A DNA stretch of 32,358 nt from Amycolatopsis sp. CA-128772 (GTDB taxonomy: Bacteria; Actinomycetota; Actinomycetes; Mycobacteriales; Pseudonocardiaceae), in contig NZ_PPHG01000015.1 in NCBI RefSeq assembly GCF_002904295.1, forward strand, positions 1-32,358, read 5' to 3'. The translations under genes were made by a program, and so were the position numbers. Shown here piece by piece: positions 15,562-25,191 of this stretch. The notes under the pieces were generated by a model. That model worked only from the letters and a program-made list of their open reading frames with translations, ran no database searches and was not told the DNA's origin. Position 1 is the first letter of the stretch. Every line of letters begins with the position of its first letter.

Positions 15562-16185
15562 ATGACGGCGATCGTGCAGAACCTGGTGACCTCCGGCGTC
15601 TTCCGGCTCGACGGAGGCAGCTGGGACGTCGACAACAACGTGTGGCTCGTGGGCGACGACACGGAGGTGATCGTCATCGACGCGGCACACGACGCGAAGG
15701 CGATCGAAAACGTCGTGGGCGAACGGAAACTGGCCGCGATCGTCTGCACCCACGCGCACAACGACCACGTCAACGCCGCCCCCGAGCTCGCCGCCGCGAC
15801 CGGCGCGCCGATCCTGCTGCACCCGGACGACCACGTCCTCTGGGACCAGACCCACCCGGACCGCCCGGCGGACGGCGAACTGGCCGACGGCCAGGTGCTC
15901 ACCATCGCGGGCACCGGGCTCCGCGTCATCCACACACCGGGACACGCCCCGGGCGCGGTCTGCCTGTACGCGGCCGGGCTGGGAGTCTTGTTCACCGGCG
16001 ACACCCTGTTCCACGGCGGCCCGGGCGCCACCGGTCGGTCCTATTCGGACTACCCGACGATCGTGCACTCCATCCGCGAGAAGCTGTTCTCGCTCCCGGA
16101 GTCGACAAAGGTCCACACGGGACACGGCGAAGGCACCACGATCGGCGCCGAGAAGGCAGCTTCGGAGGGTTGGGACCAGCCTTAG
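15562..16185 (+). CDS. Metallo-beta-lactamase-fold hydrolase (glyoxalase II-like)
   Basis: The 207-aa protein has the metal-binding THAHNDHVNAA motif (HxHxDH), a second ligand His in HTPGHAPGAV, Asp in LFTGDTLF and a terminal His in VHTGHGEGTTIG. This is the hydroxyacylglutathione hydrolase-like layout, with two metals. Actinomycetes use mycothiol rather than glutathione, so a thioester of another thiol is a possible substrate. In-frame ATGs at 15523 and 15541 exist, but 15562 follows the TAGGGT box correctly and starts at the conserved strand. The TAG stop overlaps the TAA of the convergent gene by three bases. Confidence 0.9.
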   Translation: MTAIVQNLVTSGVFRLDGGSWDVDNNVWLVGDDTEVIVIDAAHDAKAIENVVGERKLAAIVCTHAHNDHVNAAPELAAATGAPILLHPDDHVLWDQTHPDRPADGELADGQVLTIAGTGLRVIHTPGHAPGAVCLYAAGLGVLFTGDTLFHGGPGATGRSYSDYPTIVHSIREKLFSLPESTKVHTGHGEGTTIGAEKAASEGWDQP

Positions 16186-16694
16186 GACGTGTGCTTCCGG
16201 GCGATGAGGGCGAACTCCTCGATCGCCCGGTCCACCGCTCCGGCCGCCTTCCGCACCACGGGCGGCAGGTTCATCCGGTCGAAGGCGCCGTCCTCGACCT
16301 CGAGCCGCACCACGTGCAGGTCCAGGTCCCGCTGCCGGACCGTGCGGGCCTGTTCGACCAGTTCGTCGGGGCCGCTCATCACGAGCAGGCCGAAGAACGA
16401 CCGCATCTGCGCGCGAGCGACGTAGTAGGAATCCTCGTACCCGGCGGTGCGCTCGTCGTCCGCTTCGGGGAGTTCCTTGTACACGCGACGGCGGTGGATG
16501 ACGTTGAGGTCGATGTTGTGCTGCCGGGCCCGGACGGCGGCCTCGATGAACCCGGCGCAGCGGTCGGCCCGGTCCTGCCGCAGCTTCGCTCGCCGGGCCG
16601 CGTTGAGCTTCAGCGGCTCGACCAGCGCCCCCAGCGTCACCCCGGCCAGCGAGGCGACGGCCGCGATGACGGCGACCCCGACGGTCGTCAGCAC
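16182..16694 (-). CDS. Unknown 170-aa membrane-anchored protein
   Basis: One N-terminal transmembrane helix (TTVGVAVIAAVASLAGVTLG) is followed by a charged, helical cytoplasmic or external domain with many Arg, Asp and Glu residues. I recognise no enzyme motif. GTG 16694 is chosen because it overlaps the DUF309 stop by seven bases (GTGCTGA) and places the helix at the N-terminus. The protein is therefore translated in an operon behind DUF309. Its stop overlaps that of the convergent metallo-hydrolase. Confidence 0.85.
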   Translation of the reverse strand: MLTTVGVAVIAAVASLAGVTLGALVEPLKLNAARRAKLRQDRADRCAGFIEAAVRARQHNIDLNVIHRRRVYKELPEADDERTAGYEDSYYVARAQMRSFFGLLVMSGPDELVEQARTVRQRDLDLHVVRLEVEDGAFDRMNLPPVVRKAAGAVDRAIEEFALIARKHTS

Positions 16695-17155
16695 GTCAGC
16701 CGCGGCACGGTCGGTGATGCCCGTACCCGCTCCTTCGCCTCCTCCGCCAGCGCGAGCGCCCACTCCTGCAGGCCGCCGACGTCGACGCCGTGCGGTGGCT
16801 CGCCACGGAACGGCTCGATGTTCGCCGCTCCGCGTTCCAGCAGGGATACCGCGCCCACGTTGTTGCCCCGGGCCGCGTGCGTCAGGCCGACCGCCAGCTG
16901 GGCCAGGCCGCGCCAGAGTTCGCGGTCCGGGCCGTCGGTTGTCTTCCACGCGTCTTCGAAGACCTCGTGCGCGTGGAACGGCTTGCCGTCGTCGAGGAGG
17001 CGCTGCGCTTCGGCAAGCGTTTGCGCCGGGGTGCGCGCGATGCCTTCCGGCTGGCGCTCGACGCCGTCCGCGCCGTACGGCAGCGGGCGGCCGAGGCCGT
17101 CGCGCGGCCGTGCGTTGCGTGCCCGTCCTTCGGCGTCCCGGTCGCGGCGGCTCAT
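16688..17155 (-). CDS. DUF309-domain protein
   Basis: The 155-aa protein has a basic N-terminus of about 35 residues, then the DUF309 helical domain with KPFHAHEVFEDAWK, LWRGLAQLAVGLTHAARGNN and AVSLLERGAANI. The family's function is not known. It is widespread in bacteria and often found near nucleotide or cell-envelope genes. ATG 17155 is preceded by GAGGGT; GTG 17173 is an alternative. It diverges from guaB1 with only 44 bp between the starts, so the promoters are back to back. Confidence 0.9.
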   Translation of the reverse strand: MSRRDRDAEGRARNARPRDGLGRPLPYGADGVERQPEGIARTPAQTLAEAQRLLDDGKPFHAHEVFEDAWKTTDGPDRELWRGLAQLAVGLTHAARGNNVGAVSLLERGAANIEPFRGEPPHGVDVGGLQEWALALAEEAKERVRASPTVPRLTC

Positions 17156-17185
17156 ACCCTCAGATCCTGCCACGGGCCCGGCAGG

Positions 17186-17191
17186 TAGTCT
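17186..17191 (+). promoter_or_regulatory. -10 box of a leaderless promoter for guaB1
   Basis: TAGTCT ends eight bases before the GTG at 17200, with no Shine-Dalgarno sequence in the gap. The -35 is not obvious. Confidence 0.45.
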
Positions 17192-17196
17192 GGTGA

Positions 17197-18639
<1,443 letters not shown>

Positions 18640-18643
18640 CGGC

Positions 18644-21600
18644 TCAGCCCGCACAGCACACGTGTTCCGACCACTCCGGGACGTGCCACCAGTGCTGCTT
18701 CTCCGCTGACCGGGCCGCGGGCGCCACCTCGGTGGCCGCCCGTGCGCCCGGCCGGTTCCGGTAGGGCGCCAGCAGCTCGCCGACCGTGTGCAGCACCCCG
18801 CCGACCAGCACGCTGCGGACGTTCGCGGCCGCCTTGACGTCCTGCAGCGGGTTGCCGCTGACGAGCGAAAGATCGGCGTACGCACCCCGCTTGAGCACCC
18901 CGATCCGGTCCTGGAGGCCCAGCCACCGCGCCGGGTTGCGGGTGGCGGTGGTGAGCGCCTCGTACGGCGTGAACCCGAACGCGACCATGGCCCGCAGGTT
19001 CTGGTGGGTGGACACGGCCACGTTGTCCAGCGGGGAGTCCGTGCCGGTGACCACGAACCCGCCCGCCCGGTGGATCCGCAGCACCATGTCGACGTTCCCG
19101 GCGAGGACCTGGCGCAGGTAGGCGTTCTCCGGGTTGCCCGCGGTGTCCGCCGTGGCCTTGAGCAGCGCGTACTCCCACGGCGGGAAGAGGACCTCGGTGC
19201 GCTCGTCGGTCACGAGCGACTTGTCTTCGGCGTACAACGCCCGGGAGGTGAACAACGTCGGCGTGATCGACATCCCCGAGCGGAGGAACAGCGTGACGGC
19301 GTCCTGGTAGGACCGGCCGATCCGGCTGACCGTGTGCGAGTACCCGAGCCGGTTGGTGGCCCCGGTGTGCTCCATCGCGTCCATGCCGATGTTCGCCGCC
19401 GGGTACAGGTAGTGCGACGAGAGCGGGATGCCCGCCCGGTGCGCGGCCCGGACCACCGCCTGTTGGTACGCCACGGGCAGCCGGACGTACGTCTTGATCA
19501 TGTCGTACTCGAGCTCGACCGCCCGGGACAGCTCCAGGTCCAGCTGCCCGGGCGAGAGCGTCGGCCGCATGAAGTTGTAGTAGATCCGGGAGCCGTCGAT
19601 GGCTTCCCCGGTGCCGAAGTACCGCGGCCCGACCCGGTTCCCGGATTCCAGCGCCTCGCGCGTCTCCAGCATCTGGTACACCGGGTCGCCGGGCGAGCGG
19701 GTCGTGGTGATGCCGTAGGACAGCCACAGCCGGCCCTGCCGGTCACCCCACTGCCGGCCACGCAGGTGCCAGTGGTTGTGCAGGTCGACGAGCCCGGGCA
19801 TGGCGGTCAGGTCGTGCGCGTCGACCGTCCCCGGCGCGTCCCGGTGCGGCCGGACGTCGGCGATCCGGCCGCCGTCGACGACGATGTCGACGTCCCGCCG
19901 CAGCGTTTCGGCGACGCCGTCCCACGCCGCGCCGACGTGGATGACGGTCCGGCGCGGTGGGCGCGGCCGGGCCCACGTGAACTCGAGCCGGATCGTGCGC
20001 GGCTCGCCGCCGGCGATCCGCTGGGCCTTGAGCTGCCCCTTCGACAGGTACACGAGCGTGTCGTTCCCTTGCCAGGCCAGGGAATCGGTGACGTCGTGGG
20101 TGACCTGCCGCGGCGCGCCGATCAGCCGTCCGGCGCCGTCCACCGGCGCGATCCAGGCGACGCTTTCGACGGTGAAGGCGAGGTACCGGCCGTCGGGTGA
20201 CCACAGTGGACCGTCGTCGCCGCGGGTGGCGAGCGACCGGAACGGCATCGGCTCGGCGTAGCGGAGTTCCTGGGTCTTCAGGTCGACCGTGAGGATCTGG
20301 CTGGTGCCTTCGCGGTAGCGCCGCGAGTACGGCTTCACCGCGGCCAGCGCGAGGACCGACCCGTCGGGCGACCAGGTGGGCCGGCCCGGCATGAACAGCG
20401 GCGGCGTCACCTGCTGGGCTTGGTTCGCGGCCACGTCGTGGACCCACGTGGCGCCGTCCTGGTCGGCGTAGGCCACCCGGCCGCCGTCGGGCGACCACCG
20501 CGGCGCGACCTGCGCGCCCGCCAGCTCGGTGAGGACGGTGTCCTGGCCGGTGCCGAAGTCGTGCAGCCACACGTCGGCGGTGCCGAGCCGGTCGCTCGTG
20601 TAGAGCAGCTTCGTCCCGTCGGGGTGGAAGTCGGGGTCGGAGTTGAAGTAGCCGTCGCCGATCAGCCGCTGCGGCCGGCCCCCGCCCGCCGCGACGACGT
20701 AGATCGCGTTGAGGGCCCGGAACGCGATCCGCTTGCCGTCTCGGGACACGACCGGACCGGCGATGCCCCGGACGGGCTTCGGTGCCGCCGAGTCCAGGTC
20801 CCGGACCCGCCGGCGGTAGTCGCGAGCGGCCGTGGACACGCGCGCTTCGAACGGGACGTCCGTGACGGCGCCGGACTCCTCGCGCCGCCGGATGTGCCCG
20901 TCGGCGGTGTAGAGCACGGCGGACCCGGACCAGTTCGCGGCGAAGCCGAAGACGTCCTCCCCCCGGGTCAGCTGCTGCTCACCGAGCATGAGGTCCGCTT
21001 CGGCGCCGCGCAGCCGCAGGTAGCTGGGCTGCCCGCCGGGGCCGAACGCGGGGGCGTAGACCTTGTCGGTGCCGGTTGCGGTGACCAGGCGCGTGCGGGC
21101 GCCGGTGGCCGGAGTGACGACGTCGACGGCGGTGTCGTTCACGGTGAAGACGAGCTTCGTGCCGTCGGGCGACCACCGCGGCGACGCTTCTTCGTCGGCG
21201 GTGGACACCACCGTGCCGATCGTCCCGGAAGCGACGTCCAGCAGGTAGATGCCGTAGCTGCCGTCCCGGTCGCTGCTGAAGGCGATCTTGGTGCCGTCCG
21301 GCGAGAACACGGGCTCGCGGTGGTCGAACCGGCCGCGGGTGAGCTTGCGGGGCGGGCCGCCGGCGACATCGATGACGTACAGGTGGAAGTTGCCGTCGCG
21401 GTAGGACTGGAACACGAGCCGGCGGCCGTCCGGCGACCAGGTGGGGAGCGTCGCGTCCTGCAGGTCGTCGGTGAGCCGCCGGGCGCGGCCGCCGGCGGCG
21501 GGCAGCACCCAGATCCCGGTGACCAGGTCGACCGCGAGCCACCGGCCGTCCGGCGACAGCGCGGCGGACATGTTCGTGCCCTCCCGCAGCACCACGCCGT

Positions 21601-21715
21601 CCGCGTCGGCCTCCGGCTCGGCCTGGGCCACCCCCGCCCCGGCCACGGTCAGCGCGGCGGCTGCGGCGCCACTTCGGACGAGAAGCTCACGACGAGAAAG
21701 GTTTTCCGGCCCCAT
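18644..21715 (-). CDS. Tat-exported fusion of TolB-like beta-propeller and amidohydrolase
   Basis: This is a 1023-aa protein. The N-terminus has a twin-arginine signal (SRRELLVRSG then an Ala-rich stretch). Residues 40-580 contain at least eight PD40/WD40-type motifs of the form (W/F)SPDG(T/R)(K/R), as in TolB propellers. From about 590 an amidohydrolase domain follows: metal site LHNHWH (His646, His648), Lys741 in DMIKTYV, His768 in LSSHYL, His783 in AMEHTG and Asp893 in GTDSP. All metal-ligand positions are filled, so a hydrolase of C-N or related bonds is expected outside the membrane; the propeller may bind the substrate. It ends in an unusual HVCCAG. ATG 21715 places the signal peptide. 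No terminator separates it from guaB1. Confidence 0.9.
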   Translation of the reverse strand: MGPENLSRRELLVRSGAAAAALTVAGAGVAQAEPEADADGVVLREGTNMSAALSPDGRWLAVDLVTGIWVLPAAGGRARRLTDDLQDATLPTWSPDGRRLVFQSYRDGNFHLYVIDVAGGPPRKLTRGRFDHREPVFSPDGTKIAFSSDRDGSYGIYLLDVASGTIGTVVSTADEEASPRWSPDGTKLVFTVNDTAVDVVTPATGARTRLVTATGTDKVYAPAFGPGGQPSYLRLRGAEADLMLGEQQLTRGEDVFGFAANWSGSAVLYTADGHIRRREESGAVTDVPFEARVSTAARDYRRRVRDLDSAAPKPVRGIAGPVVSRDGKRIAFRALNAIYVVAAGGGRPQRLIGDGYFNSDPDFHPDGTKLLYTSDRLGTADVWLHDFGTGQDTVLTELAGAQVAPRWSPDGGRVAYADQDGATWVHDVAANQAQQVTPPLFMPGRPTWSPDGSVLALAAVKPYSRRYREGTSQILTVDLKTQELRYAEPMPFRSLATRGDDGPLWSPDGRYLAFTVESVAWIAPVDGAGRLIGAPRQVTHDVTDSLAWQGNDTLVYLSKGQLKAQRIAGGEPRTIRLEFTWARPRPPRRTVIHVGAAWDGVAETLRRDVDIVVDGGRIADVRPHRDAPGTVDAHDLTAMPGLVDLHNHWHLRGRQWGDRQGRLWLSYGITTTRSPGDPVYQMLETREALESGNRVGPRYFGTGEAIDGSRIYYNFMRPTLSPGQLDLELSRAVELEYDMIKTYVRLPVAYQQAVVRAAHRAGIPLSSHYLYPAANIGMDAMEHTGATNRLGYSHTVSRIGRSYQDAVTLFLRSGMSITPTLFTSRALYAEDKSLVTDERTEVLFPPWEYALLKATADTAGNPENAYLRQVLAGNVDMVLRIHRAGGFVVTGTDSPLDNVAVSTHQNLRAMVAFGFTPYEALTTATRNPARWLGLQDRIGVLKRGAYADLSLVSGNPLQDVKAAANVRSVLVGGVLHTVGELLAPYRNRPGARAATEVAPAARSAEKQHWWHVPEWSEHVCCAG

Positions 21716-21800
21716 CCAGCCAACTATGCCCAGCCCGGGATCGGCCGGATAGCGCCGAGCGGGTTTTTCACCGGATGTCCGGTCATGACGGGAACGGTTG

Positions 21801-21828
21801 CCGGGGGCGGCGCGAACGCCGCCCCCGG
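21801..21828 (-). terminator. Hairpin terminator of phoH2
   Basis: A perfect 12-bp GC stem (21801-21812 with 21817-21828) closes a CGAA loop, 6 bp downstream of the phoH2 stop. No T-tract is present. Confidence 0.8.
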
Positions 21829-21834
21829 GGTACG

Positions 21835-23220
21835 TCAGCCGTGGTCCTCCAGCATCTCGGTGACCAGGGCGGCGATCGGCGAGCGCTCCGAGCGCGTCAG
21901 CGTGACGTGCGCGAACAGCGGGTGGCCCTTCAGCTTCTCGATCACCGCCGAGACGCCGTCGTGCCGGCCGACGCGCAGGTTGTCACGCTGGGCGACGTCG
22001 TGCGTGAGCACCACGCGGGACGCCGTGCCGAGCCGCGAGAGCACCGTGAGCAGGACGTTCCGCTCCAGCGACTGCGCCTCGTCGACGATCACGAACGTGT
22101 CGTGCAGCGAGCGGCCGCGGATGTGGGTCAGCGGCAGCACCTCGAGCATGCCGCGGTCGAAGACCTCGTCGAGGACCTCTTGGCTGACCAGCGCGCCGAG
22201 GGTGTCGAACACCGCCTGCGCCCACGGCTGCATCTTCTCGCTCTCGGACCCGGGCAGGTAGCCGAGGTCCTGGCCGCCGACCGCGTAGACCGGCCGGAAC
22301 ACCACGACCTTGCGGTGCTGGCGGCGTTCCATCACCGCCTCGAGGCCGGCGCACAGCGCGAGCGCCGACTTACCGGTGCCGGCGCGCCCGCCCAGCGAGA
22401 CGATGCCGACGTCGGAGTCGAGCAGCAGGTCGAGCGCGACCCGCTGCTCGGCGCTGCGGCCGTGCAGGCCGAACGCCTCGCGGTCGCCCCGGACCAGCCG
22501 GATGCGCTTGTCCGCCGTGATCCGCCCGAGCGCGCTGGAGCTGCCCGCGAGCAGCCGCAGCCCGGTGTGGCAGGGCAGCTCGGCGAGCTCGTCCATGCCG
22601 TATTCGACCGGGTCGACGGTGCTGCCGCCGAACAGCGTGTCAAGCACGTCCTGCTCGACGTCGACATCCGCCATGCCGGTCCAGCCGGACGGCGTCACTT
22701 CCTGCGCGCGGTACTCGTCCGCCTCGAGACCGACGGCCCCGGCCTTCACCCGCAGCGGGATGTCCTTCGTCACCAGCGTGACCGCCGCGTTCTCCGCCGC
22801 CAGGTTCAGCGCGCAGGCGAGGATGCGGTGGTCGTTGGAGTCGGTGCGGAACCCGACCGGGAGCACGGTCTGGTCCGAGTGGTTCAGCTCCACCTGCAAC
22901 GTGCCGCCGTGGTCCCCGATGGGGAGCGGCGCGTCGAGCCTGCCGTGCTGCCGGCGCAGGTCGTCGAGCATGCGCAGGGATTCCCGGGCGAACCAGCCCA
23001 GCTCCGGGTGGTGGCGCTTCGCCTCCAGTTCACTGATGACGACCAGCGGAAGCACGACAGCGTGCTCGGCGAACCGAGTGACCGCCCACGGGTCCGACAG
23101 GAGGACCGACGTGTCGAGCACGTACATGTGCTGCTGGGGTACGGGCGCTTTCTCCGGGCCGGAAACGGCACCGGTCGAAGAGTGGCCAGAGGCCTTGCGG
23201 GGCAAACGCTGCGCAGTCAC
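21835..23220 (-). CDS. phoH2: PhoH2: PIN-domain ribonuclease fused to a PhoH ATPase
   Basis: PhoH2 proteins couple ATP-dependent RNA unwinding to RNA cleavage. The 461-aa protein has a PIN domain at about 32-160 (YVLDTSVLL with Asp36, [22 protein letters not shown]) and a PhoH ATPase from about 245 with Walker [10 protein letters not shown] (277-285) and Walker B VIVDEAQ (377-383). M. tuberculosis Rv1095 has the same layout. The first 30 residues are disordered. GTG 23220 has a GAGGGAGA upstream. In mycobacteria a short antitoxin-like gene, phoAT, precedes phoH2; I find no convincing counterpart here, only a 3-codon ATG-to-TGA frame overlapping the start. Confidence 0.94.
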   Translation of the reverse strand: MTAQRLPRKASGHSSTGAVSGPEKAPVPQQHMYVLDTSVLLSDPWAVTRFAEHAVVLPLVVISELEAKRHHPELGWFARESLRMLDDLRRQHGRLDAPLPIGDHGGTLQVELNHSDQTVLPVGFRTDSNDHRILACALNLAAENAAVTLVTKDIPLRVKAGAVGLEADEYRAQEVTPSGWTGMADVDVEQDVLDTLFGGSTVDPVEYGMDELAELPCHTGLRLLAGSSSALGRITADKRIRLVRGDREAFGLHGRSAEQRVALDLLLDSDVGIVSLGGRAGTGKSALALCAGLEAVMERRQHRKVVVFRPVYAVGGQDLGYLPGSESEKMQPWAQAVFDTLGALVSQEVLDEVFDRGMLEVLPLTHIRGRSLHDTFVIVDEAQSLERNVLLTVLSRLGTASRVVLTHDVAQRDNLRVGRHDGVSAVIEKLKGHPLFAHVTLTRSERSPIAALVTEMLEDHG

Positions 23221-23578
23221 GACGGCATCTCCCTCGAGGGCGTGTGCACCTCACGCCCGCACTCGCTGGGCCGGGCACCTCCCTGGCTGGACCACTCCTC
23301 CTGACCGGCAGGTCAGGTGGCGCGGCCACGAGGGCCGGGTGCCGGCCCCCTCGAGCGTCTCGTGGGCGGCTGAGCCGCCCCCTCGATCACCGCCACGACC
23401 AGGGCCTCCCGCGAGGGCCCGCACGGAACGCGTGCCCTCACCTCGGAAGGTACCCACGAATCCGGCGTCGCGCAGGGAGCCAACACGGTGATTCGCCAGA
23501 TCGTCATCTGACCGTCGGTCGTCCGAAATCAACTCTGAGTGCGGTTCGATGCCCGTGACCAGCGGGTTTTCCGGCGCC
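23221..23578. other. 358-bp non-coding region between uppS-type gene and phoH2
   Basis: I see no credible gene here. The region holds the phoH2 ribosome binding site near its start, a perfect CTGACC-GGCA-GGTCAG palindrome at 23301-23316, a run of hairpins (23329-23435) and a GACCG-T-CGGTC palindrome at 23510-23520. No firm promoter is found for the minus strand; TTGATT at 23528-23533 is the best -35 candidate. Short frames on both strands have the composition of random GC-rich DNA. Confidence 0.6.
23329..23435. promoter_or_regulatory. Tandem hairpins carrying GCCCCCTCGA twice; candidate phoH2 leader or small RNA
   Basis: Four stems follow one another: 23329-23353 (10 bp with a two-base bulge), GGGCGGC-TGA-GCCGCCC (23364-23380), GGGCCTC/GAGGGCCC (23402-23420) and GCACG/CGTGC (23421-23435). 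GCCCCCTCGA occurs at 23345-23354 and 23377-23386. A third related copy (CTCCCTCGA) overlaps the phoH2 ribosome binding site at 23229-23237. On the minus strand this would be the phoH2 5' leader; on the plus strand it would be an RNA with C-rich segments, reminiscent of but not matching 6C RNA. Either reading is inference. Confidence 0.4.
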
Positions 23579-24355
23579 TTACGAACCGAACCGGCGGTGC
23601 CGCCAGGCGTAGTCGCGGATCGCACGCAGGAAGTCGACCCGCCGGAACGCGGGCCAGTACGCCTCGGTGAACCAGAACTCCGAGTGCGCGGACTGCCACA
23701 GCAGGAAGCCGGAAAGCCGCTGCTCGCCGGACGTGCGGATGATGAGGTCCGGGTCCGGCTGGCCCGAGGTGTAGAGGTGTTCGGAGATGTGGTCGACGTC
23801 GAGGATCTTCGCCAGCTCCTGAATGGACGTCCCCTCGTCGGCGTGCTGGCGCAGCAGCTTCCGCACGGCGTCCGCGATTTCCTGGCGCCCGCCGTACCCG
23901 ACGGCGATGTTGACCTCCATCCCGGTCCGGCCTTCGGTCCGGGCGGCGGCCTCGCTGAGCCGCTTCGCGACTTCGGCGGGCAGCAGGTCGAGCGCGCCGA
24001 CGATCCGCAGCTGCCACGGTGTCCCGGGCGCGGCGAGCTCGTCGGTGACGTCGGTGATGATCTTGAGCAGCGGGGTGAGCTCGTCCGGGTCGCGGTTGAG
24101 GTTGTCGGTCGACAGCAGCCACATGGTGACGACCTCGACGTCGGCTTCCCGGCACCAGCTCAGGAAGTCCGCGATCTTCTTCGCGCCGGCCCGGTGACCG
24201 TCCGAAACGTCCGTGAAGCCCGCTTCACGGGCCCAGCGGCGGTTGCCGTCGAGCATGATGGCGATGTGCCGCGGATGCCGGCCGGCGGCCTGCTGGATGA
24301 GGCGCCTGCCGTAGGCGCTGTACACGATGTCGGACAAGAAGGAGCGAACACTCAC
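23579..24355 (-). CDS. Cis-prenyltransferase (isoprenyl transferase, Rv1086-like)
   Basis: The enzyme condenses IPP with an allylic diphosphate in the Z configuration. The 258-aa protein has HIAIMLDGNRRWAR with catalytic Asp36, TMWLLSTDNLNRDPDEL, VNIAVGYGGRQEI and the C-terminal RTSGEQRLSGFLLWQSAH plus EAYWPAFR. The N-terminus and neighbourhood match Rv1086, the short-chain Z-farnesyl diphosphate synthase of mycobacteria, rather than the long-chain UppS; chain length cannot be settled from sequence alone. It would use precursors made by IspH at the other end of the window. GTG 24355 is preceded by a TACGCT box eight bases away, so it may be leaderless. It diverges from trhA. Confidence 0.93.
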   Translation of the reverse strand: MSVRSFLSDIVYSAYGRRLIQQAAGRHPRHIAIMLDGNRRWAREAGFTDVSDGHRAGAKKIADFLSWCREADVEVVTMWLLSTDNLNRDPDELTPLLKIITDVTDELAAPGTPWQLRIVGALDLLPAEVAKRLSEAAARTEGRTGMEVNIAVGYGGRQEIADAVRKLLRQHADEGTSIQELAKILDVDHISEHLYTSGQPDPDLIIRTSGEQRLSGFLLWQSAHSEFWFTEAYWPAFRRVDFLRAIRDYAWRHRRFGS

Positions 24356-24435
24356 GTCGAGCCAGCGTACGCACCCGGTGTGAGGCGTGTGACTTGAGCA
24401 CTGCCGGAGAACCTACGCCGTCGTAACCTGGATAG
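24356..24435. promoter_or_regulatory. Divergent promoters of the isoprenyl transferase and trhA
   Basis: On the plus strand TAACCT (24424-24429) lies six bases before the trhA GTG. On the minus strand TACGCT (24364-24369) lies eight bases before the isoprenyl transferase GTG. Neither gene has a Shine-Dalgarno sequence, so both transcripts look leaderless. A TACG-CCGT-CGTA palindrome at 24414-24425 overlaps the trhA -10. Confidence 0.45.
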
Positions 24436-25107
24436 GTGAGCCTGACGACGGAACCCGAGCCGGTGGTGGACCTCCGCCCGCGGCTGCGCGGGCACATCCA
24501 CTTCTGGACGTTCTTCGGCGCGGTGGCCGCGGCTGCCGTCCTGATCAGCTTGGCGGCGTCCACTGTGTCGCCTGTCGCTACGCTCGCGACGTCGGTGTAC
24601 GGGCTGACTGTGCTGGGTCTGTTCGGGGTCAGCGCGTTGTACCACCGGCGGTTCTGGAGCCCCCGGGCGTACAAGTGGATGAAGCGCGCCGATCACTCGA
24701 TGATCTTCTTGTTCATCGCGGGGACGTACACGCCGTTCACGTTGCTGGCCATGTCGAAGCCGACCGGGTATGTGGTTCTTTCGATCGTCTGGGGCGGGGC
24801 GGTTGCCGGCGTTGCGTTGAAGATGTTGTGGCCGAATGCTCCGCGGTGGGTGGGGGTGCCGATCTACATCGCGTTGGGCTGGGTCGCCGTCTTCGTCTTC
24901 CCTGAGCTGGCTTCGCATGCCGGGATTGCCGCTCTGGTTCTGCTTTGCGTGGGCGGGTTGTTCTATACGCTGGGTGCGGTTTTCTATGCGGTCAAGTGGC
25001 CCAATCACTGGCCGGACACCTTCGGGTACCACGAGTTCTTTCACGCTTGCACGGTTTTGGCCGCGGTTTCGCATTACATCGCCATTTGGCTGGCCATGTA
25101 CGCGTAG
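24436..25107 (+). CDS. trhA: Hemolysin III / PAQR-family membrane protein
   Basis: The 223-aa protein has seven membrane helices. It shows the PAQR/HlyIII motifs LFGVSALYHRRFW, RADHSMIFLFIAGTYTPF and the C-terminal FGYHEFFHACTVLAAVSHYIA, whose histidines and acidic residues bind zinc in the family. Bacterial TrhA is linked to membrane fluidity control. M. tuberculosis Rv1085c is the positional counterpart. GTG 24436 is the only start before the first conserved residues. From about 24770 to the stop, codons ending in T become far commoner (GTT, TTT, TAT, GCT) than in any neighbour, a local shift in usage. It ends in a strong bidirectional terminator. Confidence 0.93.
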   Translation: MSLTTEPEPVVDLRPRLRGHIHFWTFFGAVAAAAVLISLAASTVSPVATLATSVYGLTVLGLFGVSALYHRRFWSPRAYKWMKRADHSMIFLFIAGTYTPFTLLAMSKPTGYVVLSIVWGGAVAGVALKMLWPNAPRWVGVPIYIALGWVAVFVFPELASHAGIAALVLLCVGGLFYTLGAVFYAVKWPNHWPDTFGYHEFFHACTVLAAVSHYIAIWLAMYA

Positions 25108-25118
25108 GTTTCTACGAC

Positions 25119-25159
25119 CCCTGCATCCCGAGGCCGGAACACGGCTTCGGGATGCAGGG
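25119..25159. terminator. Bidirectional terminator between trhA and the AhpD-like gene
   Basis: An 18-bp stem (25119-25136 with 25142-25159, one G-T pair) encloses the loop GAACA. It lies between convergent genes, 11 bp after the trhA stop. Confidence 0.88.
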
Positions 25160-25191
25160 TGGGGTGTGGCTGTCGTGCCGGTCTGCGGCCC

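Noticed and set aside
16182..17155. DUF309 plus membrane protein as a toxin-antitoxin pair
   Set aside because: Neither size nor motifs fit known toxin families; only the overlap suggests pairing.
23030..23329. 99-codon frame overlapping the phoH2 start, considered as a phoAT-like antitoxin
   Set aside because: Composition is random for GC-rich DNA, most of it overlaps the PIN domain, and no antitoxin motif is visible.
23329..23435. Assignment as a true 6C RNA
   Set aside because: The C runs are five rather than six or more, they sit partly in stems, and the known mycobacterial 6C gene has a different neighbourhood.
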